A program made the position numbers and the translations under genes. Below are positions 33,812 to 45,700 of a stretch of 64,000 nucleotides of DNA, piece after piece (positions within the stretch are counted from its first letter, which is position 1; every line of letters begins with the position of its first letter). Under the pieces are notes generated by a model. The model worked only from the letters and a program-made list of their open reading frames with translations, was not told where the DNA came from and made no database searches. Source of the stretch: Ilyonectria destructans (Eukaryota; Ascomycota; Sordariomycetes; Hypocreales; Nectriaceae); assembly GCA_020740775.1 (NCBI GenBank), contig JAHEWK010000012.1, forward strand, positions 496,001-560,000. Direction: 5' to 3'.

Positions 33812-35384
33812 TCAAGATGCTTTCCTAGTCCCAACGGAGCTGAACGTAGCCACTCTGGCTTTCTTTACCACTTCGACAACCTCCCCTGCCGGATGGTCGG
33901 TGTGCGTCCACCAGTGCCAAATCATGGCAAGAATTGCGGTGAATACTGTCAGCGGAATAGACACCCACCACATTGTCCAAAACAACGGTGTGGTCAGGAC
34001 GTCCCACTTGTCATTGTGAGCCTCCGCCACGAACAACTGTGAACCGACGACGGTGGCAACACCTGTGGTCGGGAGGAAGATCATGGTGATGGCTGCGATG
34101 ATTTTCATCGAGTTGGAATCCTGGATCATCACCATGGAGTCTTGCTGAGTAACAAGGTTGAATGACAACGTAATAGCATTGTCGATCCGCTTCTGCAAGC
34201 TACCAAGGCGCAGCTGACTGGAGCGGAAGAGCGACCGTCGGTACTGGAGACACTCATGAAGTTGCCTGAGAACTTGGTCACTGTTCGATTGTCGCGGGAC
34301 CTGCTCATGGTTGCCGATGTTTTGGATGGTCGAGTCGACAAGCATCATGCAAGACTCGAGGGCTTCTGCTATGTGGATGATGTGCTTGGCGCAGTTGTGC
34401 ATGGCTGCGAAGGGGATCTTGGAGCTCATCTTTCGAGTGCCCTTGGTGTTGGCGTACTCGAGGATTAACTGTGACTATTAGACTGGAGAAAGGAGAGAAG
34501 GATCGAGCAGCGTACGTGTTCAAGCGGACCAAAGACCGTGTTCATCTTCCAGACTGTATCGTCTACCTCGTAGTACAACCCTTCAAATATCAGATCAAAT
34601 AAGATGTATGGATCGTTTGAGACGTGTTCCCAGGCTTTAGCGGCAATGAACTCGTTGAGCCGATCCCTCACCCGCGGCGTAGCACCGAAGCACACCAAGG
34701 TGGTACATCCATGCGGGTCAACTCTCAAGAAGAAGCCAGCGCGATGCCAGCTGTAATCGGCCTGCGGGAGTGTTGAAACGTGGTATCCCATGGCCGCGGC
34801 GCGGTTGTCTACCTCTGGCGCGTTTGTTCCCTCGTGTCTGATGTCGATGTTCTTGCAGAGGAAATGAAACCAAGTACAAGATCCATTCTTGTCCGTGCTG
34901 CGGCCGAAGCTGTGGCTCACGGACTGAAGTCGCTCCTTTGTAAAATCGCCCGGAATGCCGAGAATGTTGAATATATCGAGCGTTTGCGGCAGGGCATCTC
35001 GTCGAGGAAGGTCAAGCGGCGCAAAGCTAGATTCGGTCAGGATGCAACTTGAAATCCGCATTCACTTCATCTTTATTTTCCCAGCGCTCAAAGACCAACA
35101 ATTGCAAAAGCCTGGTTTGTATGATGCATTGGAGCATGTGGACTTACACAATTCTCAAGCTTGCGCTGGATAGAAGGCTCCGGGCATTGGTCTCCAAATG
35201 CCAGCGACCCTCTGGGTGATCTGGTCCAAGTCAGCACAAACCCAGTAGGAAGCTAGGATCCTTCCATACCGTGGGACACCTCAAATATGTTGAGCATCCA
35301 TTGAGGAAACGCAACCGCGACAGGCGTTCCCGTTGCCTCTTCGACAAACGCCTGGTAAGGGTTCTCTCTGTTCGTCCACGACAT
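33812..35384 (-). CDS. CorA-like membrane protein lacking the GMN motif
   Basis: Four exons: 35384-35270, 35220-35148, 35047-34516 and 34468-33812; 458 residues, phases close. The soluble N-terminal half includes MSWTNRENPYQAFVEEATG, PQWMLNIFEVSH and LDIFNILGIPGDFTKERLQS. The C-terminal part has the long stalk helix (RQLHECLQYRRSLFRSSQLR, about 315-335; QKRIDNAITLSFNLV) and two membrane helices (MKIIAAITMIFLPTTGVATV and LFWTMWWVSIPLTVFTAILA). This is the architecture of fungal CorA-like proteins. The GMN loop that defines Mg2+ selectivity in true CorA channels is absent; the equivalent place reads VVGSQLF. Transport of Mg2+ is therefore doubtful. Such diverged CorA-like proteins are numerous in Pezizomycotina and unstudied. 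Confidence 0.82.
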
Positions 35385-36796
35385 GGTCAACAAGTGGTCG
35401 ATGTTCCCAGAAGAATGTCAGGCAAAAAGAGGTGTAAAACTTGCGCAATCGTGTCGTAAAGTCCAGCAGACATAATGGGCTGTCGCCGCACCGACTTTTG
35501 ACATGCTGCGCTTCTGCACCTCAATCACCGCGGCGTTCAGGGGAAAGCCAACAGGGCGGGCCAAGCTTCACCCACGCTGGGCGCCTGGAGTGACATCCTA
35601 GGACTTTGCTATCAGTTACTCCCTACGAACTAGTTGCGACATGCCGGAAGTGCGAGAGCCAGCGATGCAGGCTGCCACGCCGCCGCCGTGCCTAGACCAG
35701 CGCCATGTCTCACGAACGGGCGCTACGACACATTGCCCATCTCCGTGACTGGGCGGCGGCTCGTCCAGCTTGGTCTTGGCAGGACAAGGGAGAGTATTGC
35801 TATTTGCTGGCGTTAGACGTATACGAAAATGCTGTAAAAGTTAAGACTCCTTGTGTCTCGCGAACCCGGCGACCTGGTTGGGCTTACATGGGTCGATGCC
35901 ACTATCAGGGCTGATCTACACATACCACACGTCGCGAGCTGAGACTCTATTCGACACGCGTGGTCATCTGAGGTCTGTTCGCCATGCGGGGCTTTGTCTG
36001 ATGAGTGGAGCGTGCATTCCAGCGAGCTTTATTGCCCGCTAGTAATAAGGCTACCAATCGCTATGCTCGGGTGCGACTCAAGCTTCTTACCAATATTGCC
36101 GTTTGCCGCGTCGGCAGATGCTATCAACCCCGGTTGTGGCTGGCGAGCTGAGAGTTAGCGACTATTTTTATTGAAGTAACCTCATCGGTGTGTGCCACCC
36201 CGCCGCGTTGTCACACGGGGATGGGTCTAGATGCATGAGCGTGTCTGCTTTTTTGAGCTATTGAGTTACATATGTAGCGCCACGACTGGCCTCAACAGCC
36301 AATGTTTTTGACCTAGCAGGAAGACAATAGCGTCCGACCGCGCGTATGTGTGAATCTAGAGCCCTCCTCGCGGAAAATGCCGTTCGTAGCCGTCCTATCA
36401 CCGTCAATGAAGCATCATGAGGCTGGATGCAGGAGAAAGGAGCCATCACATGGCGCCTCAGTCTGATACAGATCCGACTGGTCCATGGGTGGGATTGCCG
36501 CCTCCAGAACGTGGTCTAGGTCTACGGGTGGAGAAGAACCCGTTTGCTGAAAGCTCAACGGGAAGCTGCCTCGTTGCCTTTCCTTGGGACGTACAGGATT
36601 TCCACCAGCCTCCTGCTCATTTCCCAGTACGAAGCTCTGTGAACGCCCAGTTTTCGCTACCTACATATTTGTCTGTCGTCTCAAGGAGCACGCCTCTGCC
36701 TGGAAACTCTACCCCCTTTTATCCTCCTCCTACCTCTCGCGTGCTAGACATATGCATACACAACTTCTTCTACCTTCGGAATCACGTACTTAAATC
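35385..36796. other. Intergenic region
   Basis: 1.4 kb between divergent genes. Frames at 35634, 35705 and 36417 lack domains and have no matching splice structure. It probably holds the promoters of the CorA-like and HET-like genes, including a pyrimidine-rich leader before 36797. Confidence 0.5.
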
Positions 36797-39700
36797 ATGG
36801 TGGGCCGCCATTCCCAGACCCGATTGACCCTCGCTTCTACTCACACCTCTCAAGGCTCACTTGCACGGGGGCTTCTTTGACCCTAACGCTCCTGGCAATG
36901 TATGTTTTGCTCAACCATCCTGAAAGCTCCCCAGCTCTAACACATTGTTAGTACCCGCCCCAGAACCGGCCCCCGGCGCCTTCGCACCAAGCCCACGGTG
37001 GCTCTTACACGCCCGGGAGTTCAGTTGTTGTAAGTAAAGCTTTCTTGTCCAGTTATTCTCACAATATTTCTAACAACGGATGGCAGTCCTATCAAAACCA
37101 GCCCTTCTACGGTCACCAGGCACAGCCTGTTTCACCTATCCAAAGCCCTCTATCGACCCATTCTACCTCGTACGGATCTCCTCCACCCCAGCAACAGTAC
37201 CCCCTCTCCCATATCCAAACACAGCCAAGCATGAGTCAATACCAGCAGCAAACAATGGTCAGTAATGTGTTGACCTTCGTCACCACACCTCAAGGCTAAC
37301 CAGGGCAGGACTACAATGGGCAGCAGGGTGTCTATCACCAGGAGACGGGTTATAGTCGGCAGGACGGAACAATGGTAAAGCTCTTCCGCGGCTGCTTCTG
37401 TGTGTAGCATCAAATTGAACGCGTTTTTAGCAACCGGCGGCTCCTGCTCCTCTCGTGCCCAACAAGTTGACTCCCATCGACGAAACAAGTGTAATGGCCC
37501 TAATTCCGTTCGTAAGATTGTGCCAGGCTGCTAACGACTGACTACAGAAAGAAGAAAAGGAGTTTCCCGTCAACCTCAAAGGCAGCTTCCACTTCTCCGA
37601 GCCTCGAACGGTGTGGCGATTGCGTAACCCAACACTGTACCAAAAGCCCGGATACGTCTTCAACGACTCAGAACGCCAGTTCCGACACCGCGACTATGCT
37701 GGCCGAGTTGCTCTCAAGCCCCGATCGGATCGCTATCTGCACCACAATGATGGTTACCTGCGCAACCTCTATGTGGCCTGCACGGACGAGATCTATACAG
37801 GGGCAGGGACCTCTACTTGGAACAGAACCTATGTGCGCAAGGTTGCTCCATTGAAAGTCCGCATCGCCACTTGGGTGATTGACTTCAGCTATGATCCTGA
37901 GAGCTGGGAGGACTGGGGCATCATGATCCTGAGAGCTCTGCCGGCGGCCTTGGCCATGACTCTTGTTGTGAGTAGTCCCATGATGCTGAATTATGTACAA
38001 CGACATTAACAGTTGCAGTTTTGGGACAGCAAGTCAAGAGTCTTCAAGCGGCACTTGTACTATGCCCCAGTGTTGTATAGCTACCATGGCAATGCAAAGG
38101 TGTGGAGCAACATGCTCGAGAATCGCAAGGGCCTGTCTCTCATGGCTCGCAACAACCAAGTCTATCGACTGTTGCGGCCTCGCTACCTGTGCTTCCTTCG
38201 CGAGCCATTCAACGAGGAGAATTGCGGAGTTGAGGTCGAAAATGTCGAACACTGGGAGAAGCGCCAGGGGCAAGATCCCAGCTTGAACTACCTCTTCGTC
38301 GCATACTCCACAGAGCACTTTTCGCACTCTTCTGAGGCGGACATGGTTGCTCTCCATCAAATCGCCGAGACAGCTTGTCGCGCTGCTAAGTTGCCCGCAT
38401 ACTGGATTTCTTGCAGCTGTATGCGGGATACTGCCGAGTTGGAGGCGGATGTAAGTATCCCGTTATCCATAATCTAGATCTATGGCTAACATGTGAAGAT
38501 CTATCGCATTTCCGATGTCCTTCGCGGTGCACACAGCATGATCATCGCCGTTGGAAGGGGAAAGGCCGCTACATCCTCCTCAGGCAAAGTCACCACTGAA
38601 GCACTACTTCAGGAATGGGGCAGTCGAATGTGGACATTCCCCGAGGTCCTGCTCAGCCCAGGGCGTAGCATTCAAGTCTACACCCGCGATGGTAATCTTC
38701 AAGCGCCACTCACCGTCGCCAAAAACCAATTTGCGTCCCAAGTCTGGACGTATATGGATGCTGATGTCGCGAGACACCTGATCGACCACTACCTGGGCAG
38801 CATTTCTCTAAGCCGGCTGGAACTTGCAGTTCTAGCTCTGAGATGTCTGTATAGCCGGCACACTACTGAGTACTTCTCAGGTGACCAGGCGTATGCTCTC
38901 ATGGGACTTTTGCGGATGCGGCCGCAGATTGACTCGACCGACACTGCCTTCCAAGCGTTTTCGCGATTGTCGTTGGCCAATGACTCAGACAAGCTCCTAG
39001 AGAGATACATTTGCACCCTCCCTCTAAATCGCAGTCAGCCATGGTATGACATGGATGACACCTACCAGTCAACCCTCTGGGATATCACACCCCACTGCGA
39101 GGTCGCTGGCATTGCAGATGATGATACTGTCATCATCGATGGCGCCTGGGGAATCTCCGTTCGATGGAAGACATTCTACTCAGTCTATTGGTCCACTGGA
39201 CCGTCTTGGAAGCGATTCGCTTCCGAGATGATGCTGGAGTGGAACGGCGCTTTTTTCATCATGGCCATTACTTTTTTCTCAATTGGAGCCCAGTCTGGTC
39301 CGTCTGGCTCAGGATTGGTCATTGCAGGAGTCGTCTTCTTGTTACTCTTCCTGTATGTCTGGGTCATGACGCCAAAACTGGTCAGGGTCATCTACGGAGG
39401 AAAGTTCAGCGAGACTCAGGCCGAGATGTTCGGCTTCGAAGGCCATCTGAACGCCGCCACCATTGAGCGGTCTATTTTTGGCGGCAACTTTGGTCGACTC
39501 TCGTGGAGTCCCAACGCAAGCCCCTTGTGTCGCTCGGTTATAAACGAGCACGGAGAACGCGTGGGCTTTGACCCATACAAGGACCCGGAGATTCGGATGA
39601 AAGTCGAGGCGGCCAAACAAGCTCGACCCGGTGACATGAGGGTACGGATCCAAGTCCCTAAGAAGCTGACCAGAACCTCGCTAACTCGACACAGATTTTT

Positions 39701-39961
39701 ACATTGGTAGATACATACAACATGCAGTTGATACTGTTCGAGGCCGTCAGGCCACCAGTGACTCTCATGTTCTGTGCCTCTGAAGGAGGTATGCAACGTG
39801 CTATCGGCTGCTCGTATGAGTGGGAGTCGCAGACCATGTACCGCGAGACGGTTCTCAGAATGCCCACGACTTCCCTCAACCGCATGGATCGAGTTCCTCG
39901 GTTCCGTATGGGGATCCAGCGTCGCGACTATGCATCTGCGCCGCGAGCTGGTCCGGTTTGA
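36797..39961 (+). CDS. HET-like conserved fungal membrane protein
   Basis: Ten exons, about 896 residues. Proposed exons: 36797-36799 (ATG only), 36855-36899, 36952-37029, 37087-37257, 37309-37374, 37431-37490, 37548-37967, 38013-38450, 38499-39641 and 39695-39961. All nine introns are phase 0. The first exon is inference (weak GTGGGC donor); the rest have good sites. Exons 2-6 encode a disordered Pro/Gln/Ser/Tyr-rich N-terminus. The core has LNYLFVAYSTEHFSHS, PAYWISCSCMRDT, YRISDVLRGAHSMIIAVGR and WGSRMWTFPEVLLSPG, which follow the order of HET-domain motifs (short-range interaction site, then a WTFPE-like block). Two membrane helices lie near 690-740 (AFFIMAITFFSIGA, LVIAGVVFLLLFLYVWVM). 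HET proteins act in heterokaryon incompatibility; this conserved type may instead have a general role. The HET relation is remote. Confidence 0.75.
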
Positions 39962-40315
39962 AGCGGAGCGTATGGCGTGGTGGATTTGAGTGTGGCGGCT
40001 GGAACCGGGGCTTGTATTCCTGATGACCGTGCATGAGTTTCCACAGATTGTAATCAGTAGTTCTTTATTTCTTTAATCAGTTAAATAATAATACACGGTT
40101 GAGTTTCTCTTCATCTGCGTGTTGACGGAGCAGTGTCTCCGTTGTCCCGCACAAGTGGCGGCATCAGCTCTTATCGATAAGTCTCAGGCGACAGTGCGAG
40201 AGCGGGGCAACAGCTGCCAACTGACTACCCTCACCACCCGCCACCTAGAAGTCTCCCAACTCATCCTCTCCATCTCCACAACCCCACGCTTCCCAGGAAG
40301 AGTAGGGTCGGCACG
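39962..40315. other. Intergenic region, CSN5 promoter
   Basis: 354 bp between the HET-like gene and CSN5 on the same strand; AT-rich 3' flank, then a CA-rich leader. Nothing else is seen. Confidence 0.5.
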
Positions 40316-41405
40316 ATGGAGACGGCTCGCAAATCATGGGGTAGGTCTCGCTGAATCCTCCTCCTCCTCATCCTCCCCGTGTCCCAAGCCAACCGCTAAC
40401 CCCGCTGCAGAGCTGGACAACAATGTCCAGTTGATCGATCCCAAACGTGACGCGCTCTACAACTACGACGCCGAGGCACAGAAGACCATCGCCAACGCGA
40501 AGCCGTGGACCAAAGATCCCAACTACTTTAAGCATGTGCGCATCAGCGCCGTCGCCCTCATCAAGATGACCATGCACGCCCGCTCCGGCGGCAACCTCGA
40601 GGTCATGGGCCTGATGCAGGGCTACATCGACGAAGACACCTTTGTCGTCACCGACGCTTTCCGCCTGCCCGTTGAGGGCACCGAAACCCGAGTCAACGCC
40701 CAGGGCGAAGCGAACGAATACTTGGTCGAGTACCTGGACCTCTGTCGTGCCCAGGGCCGACAGGAGAACGTGGTGGGCTGGTACCACAGCCATCCCGGAT
40801 ACGGATGCTGGCTCAGCGGAATCGACGTCGAGACCGAAGCCATGCAGCAGCAATTCCAGGACCCTTTCCTAGCCGTCGTCATTGACCCCGATCGCACCAT
40901 CAACGCTGGGAAGGTGGAAATCGGCGCCTTCAGAACGTACCCCGCCAACTACAAAGCGGACTTGAGCGCAGCCACTTCCGACGGCTTCCAGGCGGTGCCG
41001 CTCGCCAAGGCAGCCGAGTTTGGCGCTCACTCCAGCCGCTACTACAGTGTCGAAGTTTCCCACTTCAAGAGCTCCCTGGACTCGCACCTCCTCGAGCTGC
41101 TGTGGCACAAGTACTGGGTCCAGACTCTCAGCCAAAGCCCGCTGCTTACGAACCGAGACTACGGCAACAAACAGATGCTTGACTTGAGCTCCAAGATCAA
41201 AGAAGCCACGGCGAGCATCACCCGGAGCAGGGCGGGGCAGGGCATGATGATGGGCGGCGGGACCAAGAGCACCGACAAGGCAGTTGAGAAGCTAGCTAGG
41301 GACGCTAACTTGATTGCCACCAAGGAGAGGTCGGGATTGATTGCTGGCCAGGTCAAGGCCAATGTTTTTAACAACCTTGGGACGAAGCCCTCGGATGAAA
41401 TTTGA
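40316..41405 (+). CDS. csn5: COP9 signalosome subunit 5 (JAMM deneddylase)
   Basis: Two exons: 40316-40340 and 40411-41405, with a 70 nt intron (GTAGGT donor, CTGCAG acceptor), 339 residues. The mature start METARKSWELDNNVQLIDP fits the family, while a longer unspliced frame upstream of 40411 does not. The MPN+ domain shows VRISAVALIKMTMHARSGGN, the catalytic glutamate in LEVMGLMQG, and the full JAMM motif GWYHSHPGYGCWLSGID (E...HxH...S...D), so it should be active. CSN5 is the zinc metalloprotease of the COP9 signalosome and removes Nedd8 from cullins, tuning SCF ligases; this is relevant to the two F-box genes in the window. In fungi the complex governs development and secondary metabolism. 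The C-terminus is longer than in Aspergillus and typical of Sordariomycetes (from memory). Confidence 0.95.
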
Positions 41406-41724
41406 TGATCTGGGTTTATGAGAATGCTTGTAGCATAACGTAACGGCATAGATGGCGTTCAGAGGTGAAATCAAGAAGCCATAGTGGCTCTGTTCTCCGG
41501 GATACTTTCGTTTATGTTCCAGGCCAAGCTCGTCGTGAACCATACCCGGCTGGATGTTCATCACGGTTGAGGAACTATTGGACTTTCCAACTTAGTAACT
41601 CATCTTACAGCTTTGTGTCTTTGGATATCGAATTGTCACGCTATTGCTAGTTCTGTCTCGAGGGAGATAATCTCGCCGCCTCGCCAATCACATATCTACC
41701 CTTGTCGGCCTATCGTCATGCTTC
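41406..41724. other. Convergent 3' intergenic region
   Basis: 319 bp between the CSN5 and hydrolase 3' ends; no gene. Confidence 0.5.
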
Positions 41725-42711
41725 TTACAACTTCGCTTGCGCCTGCTTCCTCAACGACCTTGTCGCCCACGCTACCCTCGTCTCAATCGACGCCTTCGAG
41801 CCGGGATGGTCCGGTACCAAGAAATCAAACAGATGGAATCCGCCCTGCCAAATATGCAGCTCTACCTGCACACCCGCCGCCCACAGCTTCTGTGCGTATG
41901 CGATACTCTCGTCACGGAACAGTTCTGCTGAGCCTACGCAGATAAACGCCGGAGGCAGGCCCGCCGCATTGGTTATCCGCGAGGGCGCCGCCAAGGGACT
42001 CACGTCGGACTTGCCGGCCGAGGCGCCTAAGTAGGACGTCCAAGCTGTGACGTTGGAGCCGCGCGACCAGCTGCCTTCGCCGACGAACTGGCGACTCGAG
42101 TTGGTCTCCATGCGGTCGTCGATCATGGGACTATCGAGCAACTGAGCGCAGATCTTGGGGCCATTGCGGTCACGAGCCAGCACGGTCATGGCAGCCGCCA
42201 GGTTACCGCCGGCACTCTGTCCTGCGAGCATCAAGAAGTCGGGATCGATGCCCAACTCCGCGAGATTCTCTCCAATCCAAGTCAGGCCCGCGTAGCAGTC
42301 GTCCAAGGGCACCGGAAATGCATGCTCTGGCGCAAGACGGTACTCAACGGTGATGCACACGGCGCCCGCTTCCTTTCCCCACCGCAGGACCTCCTTGAAG
42401 CCCGTAAAGCGGTTCCCGCAGATCATGCCGCCGCTGTGCGAGTAGTATATCGCCGGGCTGCCGGCGCGTGCGGGCGCAACGCCAGTGGGCCGGAAGATGG
42501 AGAGCGTGACGGGGCCATGGGGACCGGGGACGGATCGCTCTTCGTGGGTAAAAGACTCGCCGGCAAGGGTGGACTCGAGGGTTGCGGCAGCGTTCTGGGC
42601 CTCGCGAAGGGCCGGAATGAGCTCTGGTGGGAAGTCCTTCGGGCCTGGAAGGACGTCGAGGAAGGCCGCGAACTCGGGCTCGTACGGAGGCTTGGGAATA
42701 TTTGCAGGCAT
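41725..42711 (-). CDS. Alpha/beta hydrolase fold-3 esterase with HSGG motif
   Basis: Single exon, 328 residues from ATG at 42711; longer frames need a non-ATG start. Order of motifs: the oxyanion region AIYYSHSGGMICGN (about 90-103), the yeast/HSL-type block VEYRLAPEHAFPVPLDDCYAG (in part, about 124-142), nucleophile elbow AGQSAGGN (Ser about 166), the acid in ELFRDESIAYA and histidine in GGFHLFDF (about 297). The catalytic triad is therefore complete. The usual HGGG is HSGG here, with Ser in place of the first glycine. No signal peptide, so a cytosolic esterase or lipase-like enzyme. Substrate is unknown. Members of this group include acetyl-hydrolases for xenobiotics and secondary metabolites. 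It is convergent with CSN5 and faces a 4.2 kb upstream gap. Confidence 0.88.
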   Translation of the reverse strand: MPANIPKPPYEPEFAAFLDVLPGPKDFPPELIPALREAQNAAATLESTLAGESFTHEERSVPGPHGPVTLSIFRPTGVAPARAGSPAIYYSHSGGMICGNRFTGFKEVLRWGKEAGAVCITVEYRLAPEHAFPVPLDDCYAGLTWIGENLAELGIDPDFLMLAGQSAGGNLAAAMTVLARDRNGPKICAQLLDSPMIDDRMETNSSRQFVGEGSWSRGSNVTAWTSYLGASAGKSDVSPLAAPSRITNAAGLPPAFICVGSAELFRDESIAYAQKLWAAGVQVELHIWQGGFHLFDFLVPDHPGSKASIETRVAWATRSLRKQAQAKL

Positions 42712-45700
42712 GGTGAATGATGGTATATGTGTATATGCCCTCAATTACTGGCTTTACCGTTGAAACTAAACGGGAGGGCAGGTGTAAATACACGAGGCGA
42801 GACTATGCGAATAGACGAGGTGAGCTTGGCCACTTTTGTTAAGACCAAGGAGGAGGAGAGGTAGAAAGTGGTCGGGATGAGCTGAGCATGGAGACAAACG
42901 TGGTTATATTCACTTAGGCAAGCTTCTCCGCACGCCGATTGATGTGGGGGAGCTCCCGAGTAAGCTCCTGGATCTCGGGCGCATGGCAGATCTATAGTGA
43001 GGAGCTGAAGTGCCGAGGCCCTTCGGGTTTCCGGGATGCAGAATGTCGGAGACGGGGACCCGGAGTGAAGTGGGGCTTCACCCGGACACTCCTTGCCCCC
43101 GTGTCGACCTTTGGAGGGATCTCTGGTCATGCAAACAAAGCATATTGATCCTACGGCCGCAGTTATCTTTATTTTTTCTCAACGACATCCAGATAGGTAT
43201 ACTTTAGACGCAACAGCGGTTTCTGCATTGTCCCAGAATGGCAACCCATTGTTGACGGCTGACTCAGGATACCCCGGCTTGACAAGGAAAATGTCTTCCG
43301 GCGGGAGGACTGGACATCTTCCGGGCGGGCTGCGGATATTGAGCTAGCCGGGCCCGGCTATTTGCAGATATCCCTTGGTGTATTCGTAAGGCTCAGGGTG
43401 CTCGGGTGACTTAGCTCGATTAAATGAAAGTCAGAATCGGTCAAGATGTTGGGTGGCCATGGAAGCGGTGCCTTTCCTCAGAATATCACCATTGGCCGGC
43501 GGCACGTCCACGACATTTTAACCACCCATGAGTCGGTCACTAGTGAGATTCTAGATCGTCTTCCACTAACTGTGAATGTGTCACATCGAAAGATTTTACA
43601 GACTCCATGTGGCTTGAGGCTACTCCGTAGTTGGGGATATCTTGGAACTCACATTTACGACGCCACCAACGAAGCGGCGAGCTCTATCGCCACGGAGTCG
43701 GAGGGAGACCAGAGTTTACAAATCGCTTCCGGCGGAAATGGTTGAAGAGTCAGACCCTTGGGCGGTCTTAGCTCGCGACTACTAACGCAAATAGATCTGC
43801 TCTTTCCTTTTTGTCGATATCAAGATGCGCCCTTGGTCTCCTTGCAGCAGATGAGACTCATATGGAACAGATTCATCAATAGCTCTGGCGTTAACTCGAC
43901 GCTAGGGTAGCCATCATCCTTTCGGAGATGGCCACAGTGTTGCGTTGCATCCTGTGCATCGGCAGTGCCACTGGTGATGCCTGACCAGACGACGTGGTGC
44001 AAGCTGGGTGGAATCTAGATGCGGCGCTCGTGCGACGATGCATGGTGATCGTGTGTGCATCTGCATGTGCGCCTGCGCAGGCGAGCTGGAGAGTGCTGCA
44101 CGTTGAGTAATGAAGACGGGCGGATGATCTAGGGAGCAGCTGCATCATGTAGACAGAGGCTAGTCAACTGGAGCTGATGCCATGACAGGCCAGTCGCAGC
44201 GATAGGGTATCGAGATTCCAGCCTGACAAGCTCCAGATATGCATCGAGCTGGTATCATGGATATCGACACGGATGAAGAAGGGAAAGTTCCGGTGGAGGC
44301 CTTTTAGTGGCACTGAATTGTCAAGACTAAGAATTGGAGCCGAGACACGGATCAAGCGATGCGGCCGAGCACATGCTTCCAGGCTCTGGGAAACCATCTC
44401 CTCCTCCTCCTCGACGGCATCACCAGCCACCGAGCCATGCTGCATCCAGCTAGCGGCATCGAGCTCCCCCCGGTCGATATTGGGCGCTACCGCCAGGTTC
44501 CAGCTCGGCAGGTATCTGGAGATGAGGTTGGCTGGGAGAGCCAAGTACAGTCCTGCGCAGCGATGGAGCGACCCCGGGCGGCCTGAGTGCCACACCACGT
44601 ACCTGACGGTAATAGGCTCAGCCTAGCAATTATAGTGGGTGGAGGTACCTTGCTGGTGTGCTTGGGTTTATTACTTTCGAGGTGCATCGTGCGCAACTCG
44701 CCGTTCCGTTTGCATGGGTTCTGCTCTGTCAAAGGTGCGTCCTGACGTCATGAATCATCATCGTCCCTCTCGGCCGCCGAAGCTTTCCTGATCACGCAAA
44801 TCTGCGATCAGCACATGGATTGACGGGCGGGAAATCAGGGCACGCGAGCATCATCGGCACTGTACTCGAAGCGTGCAGAGGTGCGCCGTGAGATTGCATG
44901 ACGCGTAATTAATTGGGGAACGATGGAGCTGCGTGCGGCAGATGCACTCGGATGCCCGTGACCATCTGGTGCAGCCAAGCTCAGCTTCGATAGTTCGTAC
45001 GGTGACCCTCTAGAAGTGGGTTTACGGATGCAGAAGCTGGGGAGAGTTGGGTCGGCAGCTTATCGATTTTCTTCGTGCCAGCCAGCCATTGCATGGGTCT
45101 TTTGAGACGGAGATATGGACGGGTCGACCGGGTAGCTGGTTGTCTGGTTGAGAGGGAGGGGACTCCTTCGCAAGGGAACGTCGAGGGAATCTCCAGGATA
45201 GCCCGCCGCAATACGCGAGAGACACGGCATGGGCTGGATGCAGCATGTGTTCGCGCATCCCGTTCGCTGTCTCGGCGCTGTAGGAGATGGAGGCGCACAG
45301 AATATGTGTGAGTGCGAGCTCATGTGCCAGCTGTGTGTCATGGCTTTGCACTCGGCGAGCTGCGCTGCGTGGGGACCGGATGCACGGTCTGGAACAGCTT
45401 CGCCAACAGCCAACGGGACGCATGCTCCGTGGCCATGGCGATGCAGCATGTCAAGATAATTAGTGAGTGTTGCAGTGGCGGCCATATCACACAAACGCCC
45501 AAGAGACAAACCCGCCGAGCACGGCGCCATCCATTGTCTGACCTGTCACCCAGCACACAGATACACACACGCCGCATCTCAAAACCTGCCCTGGCCTGGA
45601 TGTTCAGATCGGATGCCTCCGTAATTAGCGACGGGCCAGTCTGGGAGTTGGAGACGGGGTCTAGAATCAGTCCTCCTCAGCCGCCACGGCGAGGCGCAGG

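Noticed and set aside
36417..36827. 136-codon plus-strand frame before the HET-like gene
   Set aside because: No domain, and it runs through the probable leader and first intron of the HET-like gene.
43446..43745. 99-codon plus-strand frame
   Set aside because: No recognisable motif, no splice partner and no neighbouring support.
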